DNA of 64,000 nt from Actinocorallia populi (lineage in GTDB: Bacteria > Actinomycetota > Actinomycetes > Streptosporangiales > Streptosporangiaceae): the NCBI RefSeq assembly GCF_002995495.1, contig NZ_PVZV01000013.1:62001-126000 (forward strand), in the 5' to 3' direction. The notes under the pieces are model-generated. The model was not told where the DNA came from. It made no database searches and worked only from the letters and a program-made list of their open reading frames with translations. The first letter of the stretch is position 1. Each line of letters begins with the position of its first letter. The translations under genes and the position numbers were made by a program. Below are positions 8,520-15,581 of this stretch, one piece after another.

Positions 8520-9535
8520 GGTTCGGCATCTATCCGGGCGGGCGTGTGAGCACCGTCTGCTCGTATCCGCCCGATCCCGCCGCGATCGGCGACCTCGTCG
8601 ACGAGGTCGCGGGCGGGCGTCCCTTCGTCATCCGCGAGTACGTGCACTTCTTCGGTGACGCGACACCGCCGGACGTCGTCACCTCGCTCGGGGCGGAGCA
8701 GGACCTCGCCCGCCTCACGATGCCCGATGAGTGGTACGTCGAGGACGGCCGCGAACTGGACCTCGTGGCGAGTTACATCCCCCGGGAAGCCGACGTTCCC
8801 GGATGGCTGGCCTTCCTCGACACCGTCATCGACCGCTACGGGCACCTGATGCGCTACCTCCAGGTGACCCTTGAGCCCAACTTCCCGATTCCGCTCATCG
8901 ACGGAAGCGCCCCCGGCGTCCTGCGAGCACTGACCCTCGGCGTACCGCACGCCCGCGCCGCACTGGACAGAAGGGGCCTGCACGACGTGCGGGTCGGCTT
9001 CTCCGTCGCCGAACCACCCGAATGGCTGGGCGGCGACGACGGGTTCTGGCAGTACCTGTCCACCGTGCCGGCCCGGGACTTCGCCGACCACGTCGACTAC
9101 GTCGGCCTGGCCCTGTACCCCGACGCCTTCTCCCCGGTCGCCCCGCGCGGCACGCCGGGAGACGTCGCCTCCCTGACCGCCCACGCCCTGCGGCACCTGC
9201 GGGAGCACTCACTGCCCCGCGCCCGCATCCCGCTCGGCACTCCCGTCCACATCGTGGAGAACGGGACCCCGAGCGGCTCGCCGCGCACTGAGCAGGCGCA
9301 ATGCGACTCGTTGTCCGACATGCTCGACACGATCCTCGCCCTCCAGGAATCCCGGAACATCACCCACTACGAGCTGTTCAGCCTCCGGGACGCCGACAGC
9401 GGCTCCACCGAACCCACCGGGACCCTGGGTCTCGTCACCGACACCTACCGCCCCAAACCCGCCTTCGCCCTCTACCGCGACGCCGTCCACGGCATCCGGC
9501 AGGACGTCTCGGGCACCGCCGGCCCTCCATTCTGA
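8516..9535 (+). CDS. Predicted TIM-barrel, glycoside-hydrolase-like protein coupled to PadR
   Basis: A 339-residue cytoplasmic protein that I cannot assign to a named family. The alternation of strands and helices and several segments look like a clan-A-type (beta/alpha)8 barrel: QVTLEPN with Glu120 at a strand end, YVGLALYPDAF around 195-205, HIVENGTP with Glu248 at a late strand end, and YELFSLRDAD followed by GLVTDTYRPKPAF, a C-terminal form common in glycoside hydrolases. Glu120 and Glu248 would be the acid/base and nucleophile if it is active; this is inference. There is no signal peptide. The start overlaps the PadR stop (ATGA), so it is the likely target of PadR control. It could instead be a non-enzymatic barrel. 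Confidence 0.6.
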   Translation: MRFGIYPGGRVSTVCSYPPDPAAIGDLVDEVAGGRPFVIREYVHFFGDATPPDVVTSLGAEQDLARLTMPDEWYVEDGRELDLVASYIPREADVPGWLAFLDTVIDRYGHLMRYLQVTLEPNFPIPLIDGSAPGVLRALTLGVPHARAALDRRGLHDVRVGFSVAEPPEWLGGDDGFWQYLSTVPARDFADHVDYVGLALYPDAFSPVAPRGTPGDVASLTAHALRHLREHSLPRARIPLGTPVHIVENGTPSGSPRTEQAQCDSLSDMLDTILALQESRNITHYELFSLRDADSGSTEPTGTLGLVTDTYRPKPAFALYRDAVHGIRQDVSGTAGPPF

Positions 9536-9673
9536 GCAGGGCCCTCGATTCCGGCGGCATCCCGCCTTGGAGGCCGTCGTCCGGGGTCTCGTCTCCGGGT
9601 GCGTCCGATGGCCGGCCCGCCGTTCCGGGCCTCGTCCTGCTCGGCGGCGCGGCTCTCGCGGCACGTCGCCGGG

Positions 9674-10507
9674 CTACGGGAGCGGCGCCAGGAGCTCCGC
9701 GGTGATCCGGTCCAGGCGTTCGGCGCGGACGGGGTCGAAGTCCTCGCCTTCCAGGGGGAGGCGGGCGCGGCGTTTGAAGGCCGAGACGGGCTCGGCGGGC
9801 GGGTGGTCCAGCAGGCGGGCGATGGGGACGACGGCCTTGTCCGCGGGCTGGGCGAACAGGAGGGCGAGGGTCTTGGTGAGGACGCGCAGGGGGGCCGGGA
9901 GGGGGTCGGCCATGGCGGTGCGGACGAAGCCCGGGTTGTACAGGACGTAGCGGGTCCGGGCGGTGGGGTGACGGGCGGGGAAGTGCACGCCCAGCAGGTC
10001 GTTGCAGCGGGAGGACTGCATGGCGGCGCGCGTGCCGGTGTAGCCGTCGCAAAGTTGCAGGTCGTGCCAGTGAACGGTGCCGGGGAGGCCGCCGGGGCCG
10101 GCGAGGTTCATGATGACGGGGCTCTCGGCCCGTTCCAGCAGGGGAAGGAGTCCGTGGCCCAGCACGTGGCGGCTGAGGTAGGCCAGGGCGAAGGTGAATT
10201 CGAGGCCGTCTTCGGTCTCCTCCCGGCGGGGGCGGAAGCGCTGCGCTCCGAACACCACCGCGTCCACCGCCTCGGTCGTGGCCGCGACCTCGCGCAGGAC
10301 CGCGTGCATTCCGGCGACCGTGCTGAGGTCGGAGCGGAGGAAGACGGCGCGGTCCGCGGCGCCCCTCTGCTCCGCTTCACGCAGGAACGCGCGGCCCTTC
10401 TCCTCGCCGCTGGCCACCGCGACCACCCGGTCCCCCCGGCCGAGGAGGTGCAGGCCCAGCCCTCTGCCCATGCCGTCGGTGCCGCCGGTGATCACATAGG
10501 TGCGCAT
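9674..10507 (-). CDS. Short-chain dehydrogenase/reductase-like protein with a non-canonical active site
   Basis: A 277-residue Rossmann-fold protein. The nucleotide-binding TGGTDGMG motif is at residues 7-14, followed by LRSDL near 60 and VVFGAQRF near 84-91 where NNAG usually lies. The catalytic triad is not recognisable: the usual Ser strand reads VIMNLAGPGG (131-140), and where YxxxK is expected there is Y156-T-G-T-R160 then SSRCND. It may bind NAD(P) without classic SDR chemistry, or use a shifted Tyr/Arg. GGGGAAGG lies upstream of the ATG. The gene is divergent from a TetR regulator, with two copies of one operator between them, so it is probably that regulator's target. Confidence 0.8.
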   Translation of the reverse strand: MRTYVITGGTDGMGRGLGLHLLGRGDRVVAVASGEEKGRAFLREAEQRGAADRAVFLRSDLSTVAGMHAVLREVAATTEAVDAVVFGAQRFRPRREETEDGLEFTFALAYLSRHVLGHGLLPLLERAESPVIMNLAGPGGLPGTVHWHDLQLCDGYTGTRAAMQSSRCNDLLGVHFPARHPTARTRYVLYNPGFVRTAMADPLPAPLRVLTKTLALLFAQPADKAVVPIARLLDHPPAEPVSAFKRRARLPLEGEDFDPVRAERLDRITAELLAPLP

Positions 10508-10525
10508 GAACGTGCCTTCCCCACT

Positions 10526-10545
10526 AAGTCATCGGTTGATGACCA
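10526..10545. promoter_or_regulatory. TetR operator copy 1 (near the SDR start)
   Basis: AAGTCATC-GGTT-GATGACCA: 8-base half-sites around a 4-base spacer, with two mismatches in the right arm. It lies about 19 bases upstream of the SDR ATG. Its centre is 45 bp from that of copy 2, about 4.3 helical turns. Confidence 0.65.
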
Positions 10546-10570
10546 GAAGTCTGGAGACGTGGTCCCGCCT

Positions 10571-10595
10571 AAGTCAACATTTGATGACTTACGAT
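10571..10595 (+). promoter_or_regulatory. TetR operator copy 2 and -10 box of the regulator gene
   Basis: AAGTCAAC-ATTT-GATGACTT (10571-10590) is the better copy of the operator, with a single mismatched pair and one extra matching pair outside. It abuts TACGAT (10590-10595), a -10 box ending six bases before GTG 10602. Binding here would block the regulator's own promoter. Confidence 0.65.
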
Positions 10596-10601
10596 GACCC
10601 G

Positions 10602-11189
10602 GTGACCGATTCCCCGGCTTCCCCTCCGCGCCGCCGTGACCGCGCGGCCACCCGTGCGGCCCTGCTCGACGCGGCACGGCTGCGGTTCTCCCGGCAGGGC
10701 TTCGACGGCACGGGAGTCCGCGAGATCGCCGGGGACGCGGGCGTCGACCCGGCGCTGGTGTTCCGCTACTTCGGGTCGAAGGACAAGCTGTACGCCGAGG
10801 CGATGCGCGTCGAGATCCCCCCGGGGGCCGCGGATCCGCACCGGCCGCTCGTCCACCTCGCCGACGGGCTGCTCCACGACGTCGTCTTCGGGGACTGGCC
10901 CGAATTCGACGGGGAGCACCCGCTGCTGGTGATGCTCCGGTCCGCGCACCGGCCCGAGGTGCGGGAGCAGCTGCGCGGGCAACTGTGCGAGGAGCATCTC
11001 GCGGGTTTCGCCGACCGGCTCGAAGGCGAGGACGCGGAGCTGCGCGCCGAACTGGTCGGGGCGCTGCTGCTGGGCATGGGGGTGATGCGCTCGGTGGTGA
11101 GGTCCCCCGTCCTGGGGGAGGCCTCCTTCGAGGAGACGAGGGGCCTGGTGGCGCGGCTCGTCCAGGCGCTCGTCACGGCCCGGCGGTGA
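10602..11189 (+). CDS. TetR/AcrR-family transcriptional regulator
   Basis: A 195-residue regulator. The N-terminal helix-turn-helix domain (about residues 13-60) reads AALLDAARLRFSRQGFDGTGVREIAGDAGVDPALVFRYFGSKDKL in overlapping blocks, typical TetR. The C-terminal domain (about 75-190) is helical, with FGDWPEFDGEHPLLVMLRSA and a final LVARLVQALV helix. I place the start at GTG 10602 because TACGAT ends six bases before it; an upstream ATG at 10584 lies inside the operator. Two copies of one inverted repeat in the divergent region suggest that it represses itself and the SDR gene. The ligand is unknown. Confidence 0.87.
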   Translation: MTDSPASPPRRRDRAATRAALLDAARLRFSRQGFDGTGVREIAGDAGVDPALVFRYFGSKDKLYAEAMRVEIPPGAADPHRPLVHLADGLLHDVVFGDWPEFDGEHPLLVMLRSAHRPEVREQLRGQLCEEHLAGFADRLEGEDAELRAELVGALLLGMGVMRSVVRSPVLGEASFEETRGLVARLVQALVTARR

Positions 11190-11252
11190 GCGACGGCCCG
11201 GTCCCGCCTGGGCCTACGGGTCCTGCTCGTCGGACTCCCGGGTGAGGGCGAT

Positions 11253-11283
11253 GCGGCGGGCACCCGGGAAGGGCGCCCGCCGC
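11253..11283. terminator. Hairpin between convergent TetR and small secreted-peptide genes
   Basis: GCGGCGGGC (11253-11261) pairs with GCCCGCCGC (11275-11283), a 9-bp stem with a 13-base loop. It lies between the TetR stop (11189) and the end of the convergent gene (11288) and could act for both. Confidence 0.45.
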
Positions 11284-11287
11284 GCGG

Positions 11288-11503
11288 TCAGGACCGGTCG
11301 TCGGTGATCCACTTGATCCAGCAGCGGGGATCGGTGAGGTTCTCGAGCGTGTAGTGGGGGACGACGCGGGCCATCTCGGGGCCCAGCCGCATGGTCCAGC
11401 ACTTGCCCAGGGCATGGGCGGGCGCGGTGGGCAGGACGGCCAGGACGGCAGCCGCGCAGAAGGCGGCGACCGCCATGGCGGCGGCGGTCAGGAAGTTGCG
11501 CAT
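11288..11503 (-). CDS. Small secreted two-cysteine peptide
   Basis: A 71-residue precursor. Residues 1-31 form a strong Ala-rich signal peptide ending PTAPAHA, giving a mature peptide of about 40 residues that starts near LGKCW. The mature part has two cysteines, in KCWTM and in PRCWIKW, each followed by Trp, probably one disulfide. The start ATG at 11503 has GAGGAG six bases upstream; an upstream in-frame ATG at 11530 lacks a good site. I know no family for it. It could be a secreted signalling or antimicrobial-like peptide, but nothing in the neighbourhood (no processing or export genes) supports a specific role. Confidence 0.6.
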   Translation of the reverse strand: MRNFLTAAAMAVAAFCAAAVLAVLPTAPAHALGKCWTMRLGPEMARVVPHYTLENLTDPRCWIKWITDDRS

Positions 11504-11724
11504 GGGGCTCCTCGGATCGGGATCGCGCAAGCATGCATCCGGCGACAGATCCGGCGCTTCGTAGAAGAATCCGAAAAGGCGGTGGTCGTCTGTGCGGCGG
11601 ACATGGCGAAATCCGGGAACTGTAAAGCGAAGGCACCTCTCCCGACACCCCGGCCATCGACGGTGAATCAGGGCCGTCTCTCGTAGAGCCGCGGGAAAAG
11701 AAGTGATTTCGGCGGGAGGCCGAG

Positions 11725-12168
11725 ATGGGGCGGCCTGTCATCCGGCGTCCGTGGACGGTGGTCGCCGCTGTGGTCGCGACGGTCGTCCACGTGCTGCTCC
11801 TGGTGTTCGGGGTCCTGGGCGCGATCGGCGTCCATGGGGGCCCGCTCGTGTACCCGGTTTCGGCGCTCGCGGTGCTCGTGGCCCACTGGATGTACATTTC
11901 GGCGTTGTCCCTCGGGCCCGGTGCGGCCAAGGCGCGCAGGAACGGGCTGGCGGGCACCGCGACGGCGGCGGGGCTGGAACTGCTGTGTCTCGGCGCGTTC
12001 CTGTACGACGAGCTCCCCGGCCTGTGCTCGGCCGGAGGGCGCGCCCTGAGCAATGCGGCGTTCGTCCCGCTTGAAGCGGTGCTCCTTCCTTCGGTGCTTT
12101 TCCTGGGAGGGGCGACGATCCTGCTCCTGCGCACCCGTTCGGCCACGGTTTATCTCCGTGCGGCGTGA
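11725..12168 (+). CDS. Four-helix integral membrane protein, unknown function
   Basis: A 147-residue membrane protein with four hydrophobic segments (approximately residues 11-35, 42-62, 75-97 and 112-135). A basic patch after the second helix (AKARRNG) suggests the cytoplasmic side. Two cysteines (in ELLCLG and PGLCSAG) are present, but no metal-binding or transport motif. GGGAGG lies just upstream of the ATG. It is flanked by a small secreted peptide on the other strand and by the MacAB-like operon; no overlap links it to either. I do not recognise the family. Confidence 0.65.
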   Translation: MGRPVIRRPWTVVAAVVATVVHVLLLVFGVLGAIGVHGGPLVYPVSALAVLVAHWMYISALSLGPGAAKARRNGLAGTATAAGLELLCLGAFLYDELPGLCSAGGRALSNAAFVPLEAVLLPSVLFLGGATILLLRTRSATVYLRAA

Positions 12169-12329
12169 CGGGTTCCGCATGAATCGGCGGTGCATTCCGG
12201 CCGGAGCGTTCCATTTCGTGGTTGCATGTATTTCCTGATGGTTTTGTGAGTTCTGTCACGTAAGGTTTTGCTTGCGGTAAGCGGGGAAGCGGGCGCAAGA
12301 TCGTTGGCACTTCGGCCTGAGGAGGCGCT
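12169..12329 (+). promoter_or_regulatory. AT-richer upstream region of the MacAB-like operon
   Basis: The stretch around 12205-12285 is markedly less GC-rich than its surroundings, consistent with a promoter. TAAGGT near 12260 is a possible -10. GAGGAGG immediately before GTG 12330 is a strong ribosome-binding site. The exact promoter cannot be fixed by eye. Confidence 0.3.
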
Positions 12330-13577
12330 GTGCCGATCAGGGGGATGTTCCTTTCCGCGCTCGCGGAGATCAGGGTCGGGAAGGTCAGGGTTCTTCTCTC
12401 CGCTTTCTGCGTGGCCTGCCTGGTGGCGACGGTGACGGTGGTCGCGGCGGTGGGCGGGGTGACCCAGCAGGTGGCGCGGGATCTGTTCGAGCAGCAGACG
12501 GGGCGACCCGGAACGATGATGCTCTATCCCGAGTTCCGGCAGATGAACGCGTCCGGGGTGCCCGTGGAGTCGGTGCAGGCGATGAAGGAGTCGCTGCAGC
12601 GGTTCGGGATCGTGCACACGCCGTATTTCGAGTTCGGCAGCGCGCAGATTCGCACAGCCGACCGCCGGGTGCTCGAGACGCAGCCGATGAACGGGCCGCC
12701 GAACTTCTCGCTGACCGTGACCGACCACCGGCTGCTGGAGATCCAGCATGTGCCGATGGTGACGGGGCGGTGGTTCAACGCCACCGACGACGAGCGGCTG
12801 GAGCCGTCGATCGTGGCCACCGAGGGGTTCGCGCGGCTGGTCGGGCTGGACCCGCGGGAGGCGGTCGGCGCCCGCATCGAGTTCGCCGCCGGAGAGATCT
12901 GGCAGAAGGTCCGGATCGTGGGGGTCGCCGAAGCGGGGACCGGGGGGATGATGGGCCCCTCCGGGCAGATCCCGATGGTCTACCTGCCCTTCGCGTCGAT
13001 GCTGCAGATGGGGATCTCCACCCAGCAGCCGACCTTCAAGCTGCGGGTCGCGCCCGAGCACAGCGCGGCGACCATCACGCGGCTCAAGGCGGAGTCGTCG
13101 AAGTGGGGCGCGCACCAGGTCCACGTCCAGAAGAACTTCGGGGACTTCCTGGCGATCGGCGGCAAGCTCCGCCTGCTGCTGTTCGGAGTCACGGCCGCCA
13201 TGCTGATGCTCGGCTCGCTGCCGGTGATCGCGCTCGGGATCTTCGCGGTCCGCCAGCGGCGCAGCGAGTTCGGCGTGCACCGCTGCTTCGGGGCGACCGG
13301 ATCCGACCTCTTCCTCACCGTGCTGCTCGAAGGGCTGATCGTCTGCTTCGCGGCCGGGATCGCCGGAGTGTCGGCCGGCTACCTCGTGCAGGGGCCGGCG
13401 ATGGGGATCCTGATGTCCCGGTACTTCGGGATACCGGAGCAGGGCATCGACACCTCCTTCCCCTGGGAGGCTGCGCTGCTCGGGCTGGGCGTGGCGGTCT
13501 GCGTGGGCGTCTTCACGGGACTGATCCCCGCCTGGCGGGCGATGCAGCGATCCGTCATCCGGGCGATCCGGGCTTAA
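12330..13577 (+). CDS. MacB/FtsX-type ABC transporter permease
   Basis: A 415-residue ABC3/FtsX-family permease. An N-terminal transmembrane helix (about residues 20-45) is followed by a large extracytoplasmic MacB-type core domain (about 50-265), then three helices (about 285-310, 335-360 and 380-405). The motif RQRRSEFGVHRCFGATGSDL after the second helix is the cytoplasmic coupling region typical of this family. GTG 12330 is preceded by GAGGAGG. The next genes encode an HlyD/MacA-like adaptor and the ATPase, so the operon encodes a complete inner MacAB-like transporter, which in a monoderm would act on envelope substrates such as peptides, lipoproteins or drugs. The substrate is not predictable. 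Confidence 0.86.
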   Translation: MPIRGMFLSALAEIRVGKVRVLLSAFCVACLVATVTVVAAVGGVTQQVARDLFEQQTGRPGTMMLYPEFRQMNASGVPVESVQAMKESLQRFGIVHTPYFEFGSAQIRTADRRVLETQPMNGPPNFSLTVTDHRLLEIQHVPMVTGRWFNATDDERLEPSIVATEGFARLVGLDPREAVGARIEFAAGEIWQKVRIVGVAEAGTGGMMGPSGQIPMVYLPFASMLQMGISTQQPTFKLRVAPEHSAATITRLKAESSKWGAHQVHVQKNFGDFLAIGGKLRLLLFGVTAAMLMLGSLPVIALGIFAVRQRRSEFGVHRCFGATGSDLFLTVLLEGLIVCFAAGIAGVSAGYLVQGPAMGILMSRYFGIPEQGIDTSFPWEAALLGLGVAVCVGVFTGLIPAWRAMQRSVIRAIRA

Positions 13578-13586
13578 GGAGAACTG

Positions 13587-14543
13587 ATGGCACTGGGAAT
13601 CTGGGGCAACCGCGCGGGCAAGGCGGGCATCCTGCTGGCGGTCGGCGCGGTGATCTTCGGCACCGGCTACCTGGCCAACAACGGCGCCGCCGCGCCCGAG
13701 CCGGTCGCCGAGAAGGTGCCGGTGCCCGACCTCGCACCCAAGACGATCAAGGTGGCCGAGGGCACGATCGTCGCGCGGCTCGTGCTCAAGGCGACGGTGA
13801 ACGCCGACCCGGCCGCGCCCGCCCGGCCCGAGAAGGCGGGGACGGTCACCCGGGTACTGGTGAAGAAGGGCCAGCGGGTGAACAAGGGCGAGGCCGTCGT
13901 GGCGTTCGAGCACACCCCCGAGCCGAAGGCGCCCGCCAAGCCGGGCACCGAGCCCAAGCCGGTCAAGCCCGTGACGCTGTACCTGGCGGCCCCGGCGACG
14001 GGGAGGGTCCAGGAGATCCAGGCGCACGTCGGCTCCTCGGTCTCTCCGGGAGAGGTGGCGTTCTCGGTGGACCGCGGACGTTTCCGCGCGGTGGCCGAGG
14101 TCGAGACCAAGGACATCTACCGCCTCTACAACAAGCCCCGCAGCGTCAGACTGCAGATCGACCACGGTCCGGCGCCGTTCGCCTGCCCGCTGATCTCCTA
14201 CGGGGCGGGCGGCGGCGAGGAGGGCAAGGTCGAGATCTCCTGCCGGATCCCCGAGTCCCGCAAGGTCTTCCCCGGGCTGCCCGCCGAGATGTCGGTCCTC
14301 ACGGACCAGGCGAAGAACGTCCCGGTCGTCCCGCTCGCGGCGGTGCTCGGCAAGGCCGAGACCGGCTGGGTGACGGTCGTCGGGGAGTCCGGCGAGCGGA
14401 CCCGCCGCGAGGTCGAACTGGGCCTGAACGACGGGAAGAGGATCGAGATCAAGTCCGGTCTGGAGGTGGGGGAGAAGATCCTCGACCTCGCCCCCGAGGA
14501 CGCCGCCTTCGCCGGGCCCGAGAAGCCGAAGGGGCACCCGTGA
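13587..14543 (+). CDS. MacA/HlyD-like periplasmic adaptor protein
   Basis: A 318-residue membrane-anchored adaptor. An N-terminal helix (about residues 12-30) is followed by a split lipoyl/barrel-sandwich domain: RPEKAGTVTRVLVKKGQRVNKGEAVVAFE (quoted from overlapping blocks) and later APATGRVQEIQAHVGSSVSPGEVAFSV. The long coiled-coil hairpin seen in Gram-negative MacA is missing; a short Pro/Lys-rich linker (PEPKAPAKPG) takes its place, fitting a cell without an outer membrane or TolC. Beta-barrel and membrane-proximal domains follow. ATG 13587 lies 9 bases after the permease stop with AGGAG upstream. The stop overlaps the ATPase start as GTGA. Confidence 0.83.
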   Translation: MALGIWGNRAGKAGILLAVGAVIFGTGYLANNGAAAPEPVAEKVPVPDLAPKTIKVAEGTIVARLVLKATVNADPAAPARPEKAGTVTRVLVKKGQRVNKGEAVVAFEHTPEPKAPAKPGTEPKPVKPVTLYLAAPATGRVQEIQAHVGSSVSPGEVAFSVDRGRFRAVAEVETKDIYRLYNKPRSVRLQIDHGPAPFACPLISYGAGGGEEGKVEISCRIPESRKVFPGLPAEMSVLTDQAKNVPVVPLAAVLGKAETGWVTVVGESGERTRREVELGLNDGKRIEIKSGLEVGEKILDLAPEDAAFAGPEKPKGHP

Positions 14544-15259
14544 CGGTCGCCGTGGAGCTGAGCGGCGTCACCAGGCGCTTCAAGCTCAGGGGCAGAAAAG
14601 ACCCGCTGACCGTCCTCGACGACATCTCCATGGTCGTCCCCGGCGGCGGTTCGATCGCGATCGTCGGCCTGTCGGGCGCCGGCAAGTCCACGCTGCTCAA
14701 CATCCTGGGCCTGCTGGACCGCCCGGACGAGGGGACGATCACCCTCTTCGGGAAGGACACGACGGCACTCCCGGAACGGGAGCGCGCCTCGTTGCGCGGC
14801 AAGACGATCGGCTTCGTGTTCCAGCAGCTCAACCTGCTGTCCGGCCGCTCCGCGCGCCAGCAGGTGGCCGTCCCGCTGCTGTACGAGGGCGGCCGGTCCC
14901 TGCGGCGCCGCAACGAGCTGGCCGACGAGGCGCTGCGCCGGGTCGGCCTGGCCGAGCGCCTGCACTCCAAGGTCTCGGAGCTGTCCGGCGGCGAGCAGCA
15001 GCGGGTGGCCATCGCCCGCGCGCTGATCCGCGACCCGCGCCTCATCCTCGCCGACGAGCCCACCGGCGCCCTGGACCCGGTGACCGCCGCCCAGGTGATG
15101 GACCTGCTGTTCGCCACCGCGCGGGAGGACGGCAGGGCGCTCATCCTGGTCACCCACGACCACGTCCTGGCCCGCCGCGCCGACCGGGTCTACACGCTGG
15201 ACGCCGGCCGCCTGTACACCGGCCGACCGGAGGCCGAGCCGGAGCCGAGCCGGAAATAA
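14540..15259 (+). CDS. MacB/LolD-type ABC transporter ATP-binding protein
   Basis: A 239-residue nucleotide-binding subunit that powers the permease encoded two genes upstream. Walker A is GLSGAGKST near residues 42-50, the Q-loop is in FVFQQLNLL, the ABC signature is LSGGEQQR near 147-154, Walker B is LILADEPTGALD, and the switch His is in LVTHDH. This pattern is characteristic of the MacB/LolD/FtsE branch. The GTG start overlaps the adaptor stop (GTGA), so all three genes form one operon. A short hairpin containing the TAA stop in its loop closes the operon. Confidence 0.92.
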   Translation: MTVAVELSGVTRRFKLRGRKDPLTVLDDISMVVPGGGSIAIVGLSGAGKSTLLNILGLLDRPDEGTITLFGKDTTALPERERASLRGKTIGFVFQQLNLLSGRSARQQVAVPLLYEGGRSLRRRNELADEALRRVGLAERLHSKVSELSGGEQQRVAIARALIRDPRLILADEPTGALDPVTAAQVMDLLFATAREDGRALILVTHDHVLARRADRVYTLDAGRLYTGRPEAEPEPSRK

Positions 15260-15266
15260 TCCGGCT
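15248..15266 (+). terminator. Small hairpin over the stop codon of the ABC ATPase
   Basis: AGCCGGA (15248-15254), loop AATAA, TCCGGCT (15260-15266). The stop codon TAA lies in the loop. The stem is short, so termination efficiency is uncertain. Confidence 0.4.
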
Positions 15267-15581
15267 TGACCGGCGCTTATACAGGTATCTTGCGGGAACT
15301 TTGGCCACCGGCGGGAGTAGGTCGCGATTTCCGTGGCAGGGGCGGCCGATAGCCTGGAGACGGGACCGGGGCCGGACACGGGGACGACGGCGCGAAGTGA
15401 TCTCCGTCCTGCTGCGGACGGCGACCGAGTAGAAACCTCCTAGATCGGGCAGACAGTCTGGCGACGGTGCCGGGGCGGGCCGGTCGGGTACGGTCTGGAT
15501 TCGTCCGCGACCGGGGGCGGACTGACCGGATTGCGCCACGGGCTCCGCATCGACCTGCAAGGATTGTCTACGGAGGTTGCC
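15267..15581. other. Intergenic region before the GCS2-family ligase; no gene seen
   Basis: About 315 bases with no convincing coding frame. Its first 45 bases are AT-richer, with TATACA and TATCTT elements that could be -10 boxes. An 11-base inverted repeat, CAGACAGTCTG, lies near 15450. The region ends with a strong ACGGAGG ribosome-binding site before GTG 15582. It probably carries the promoter of the ligase gene. Confidence 0.35.

Noticed and set aside
9536-9673. Possible terminator between the convergent barrel-protein and SDR genes
   Set aside because: Only a 6-bp stem (GGCCCG/CGGGCC at 9614-9631) is present; too weak to call.
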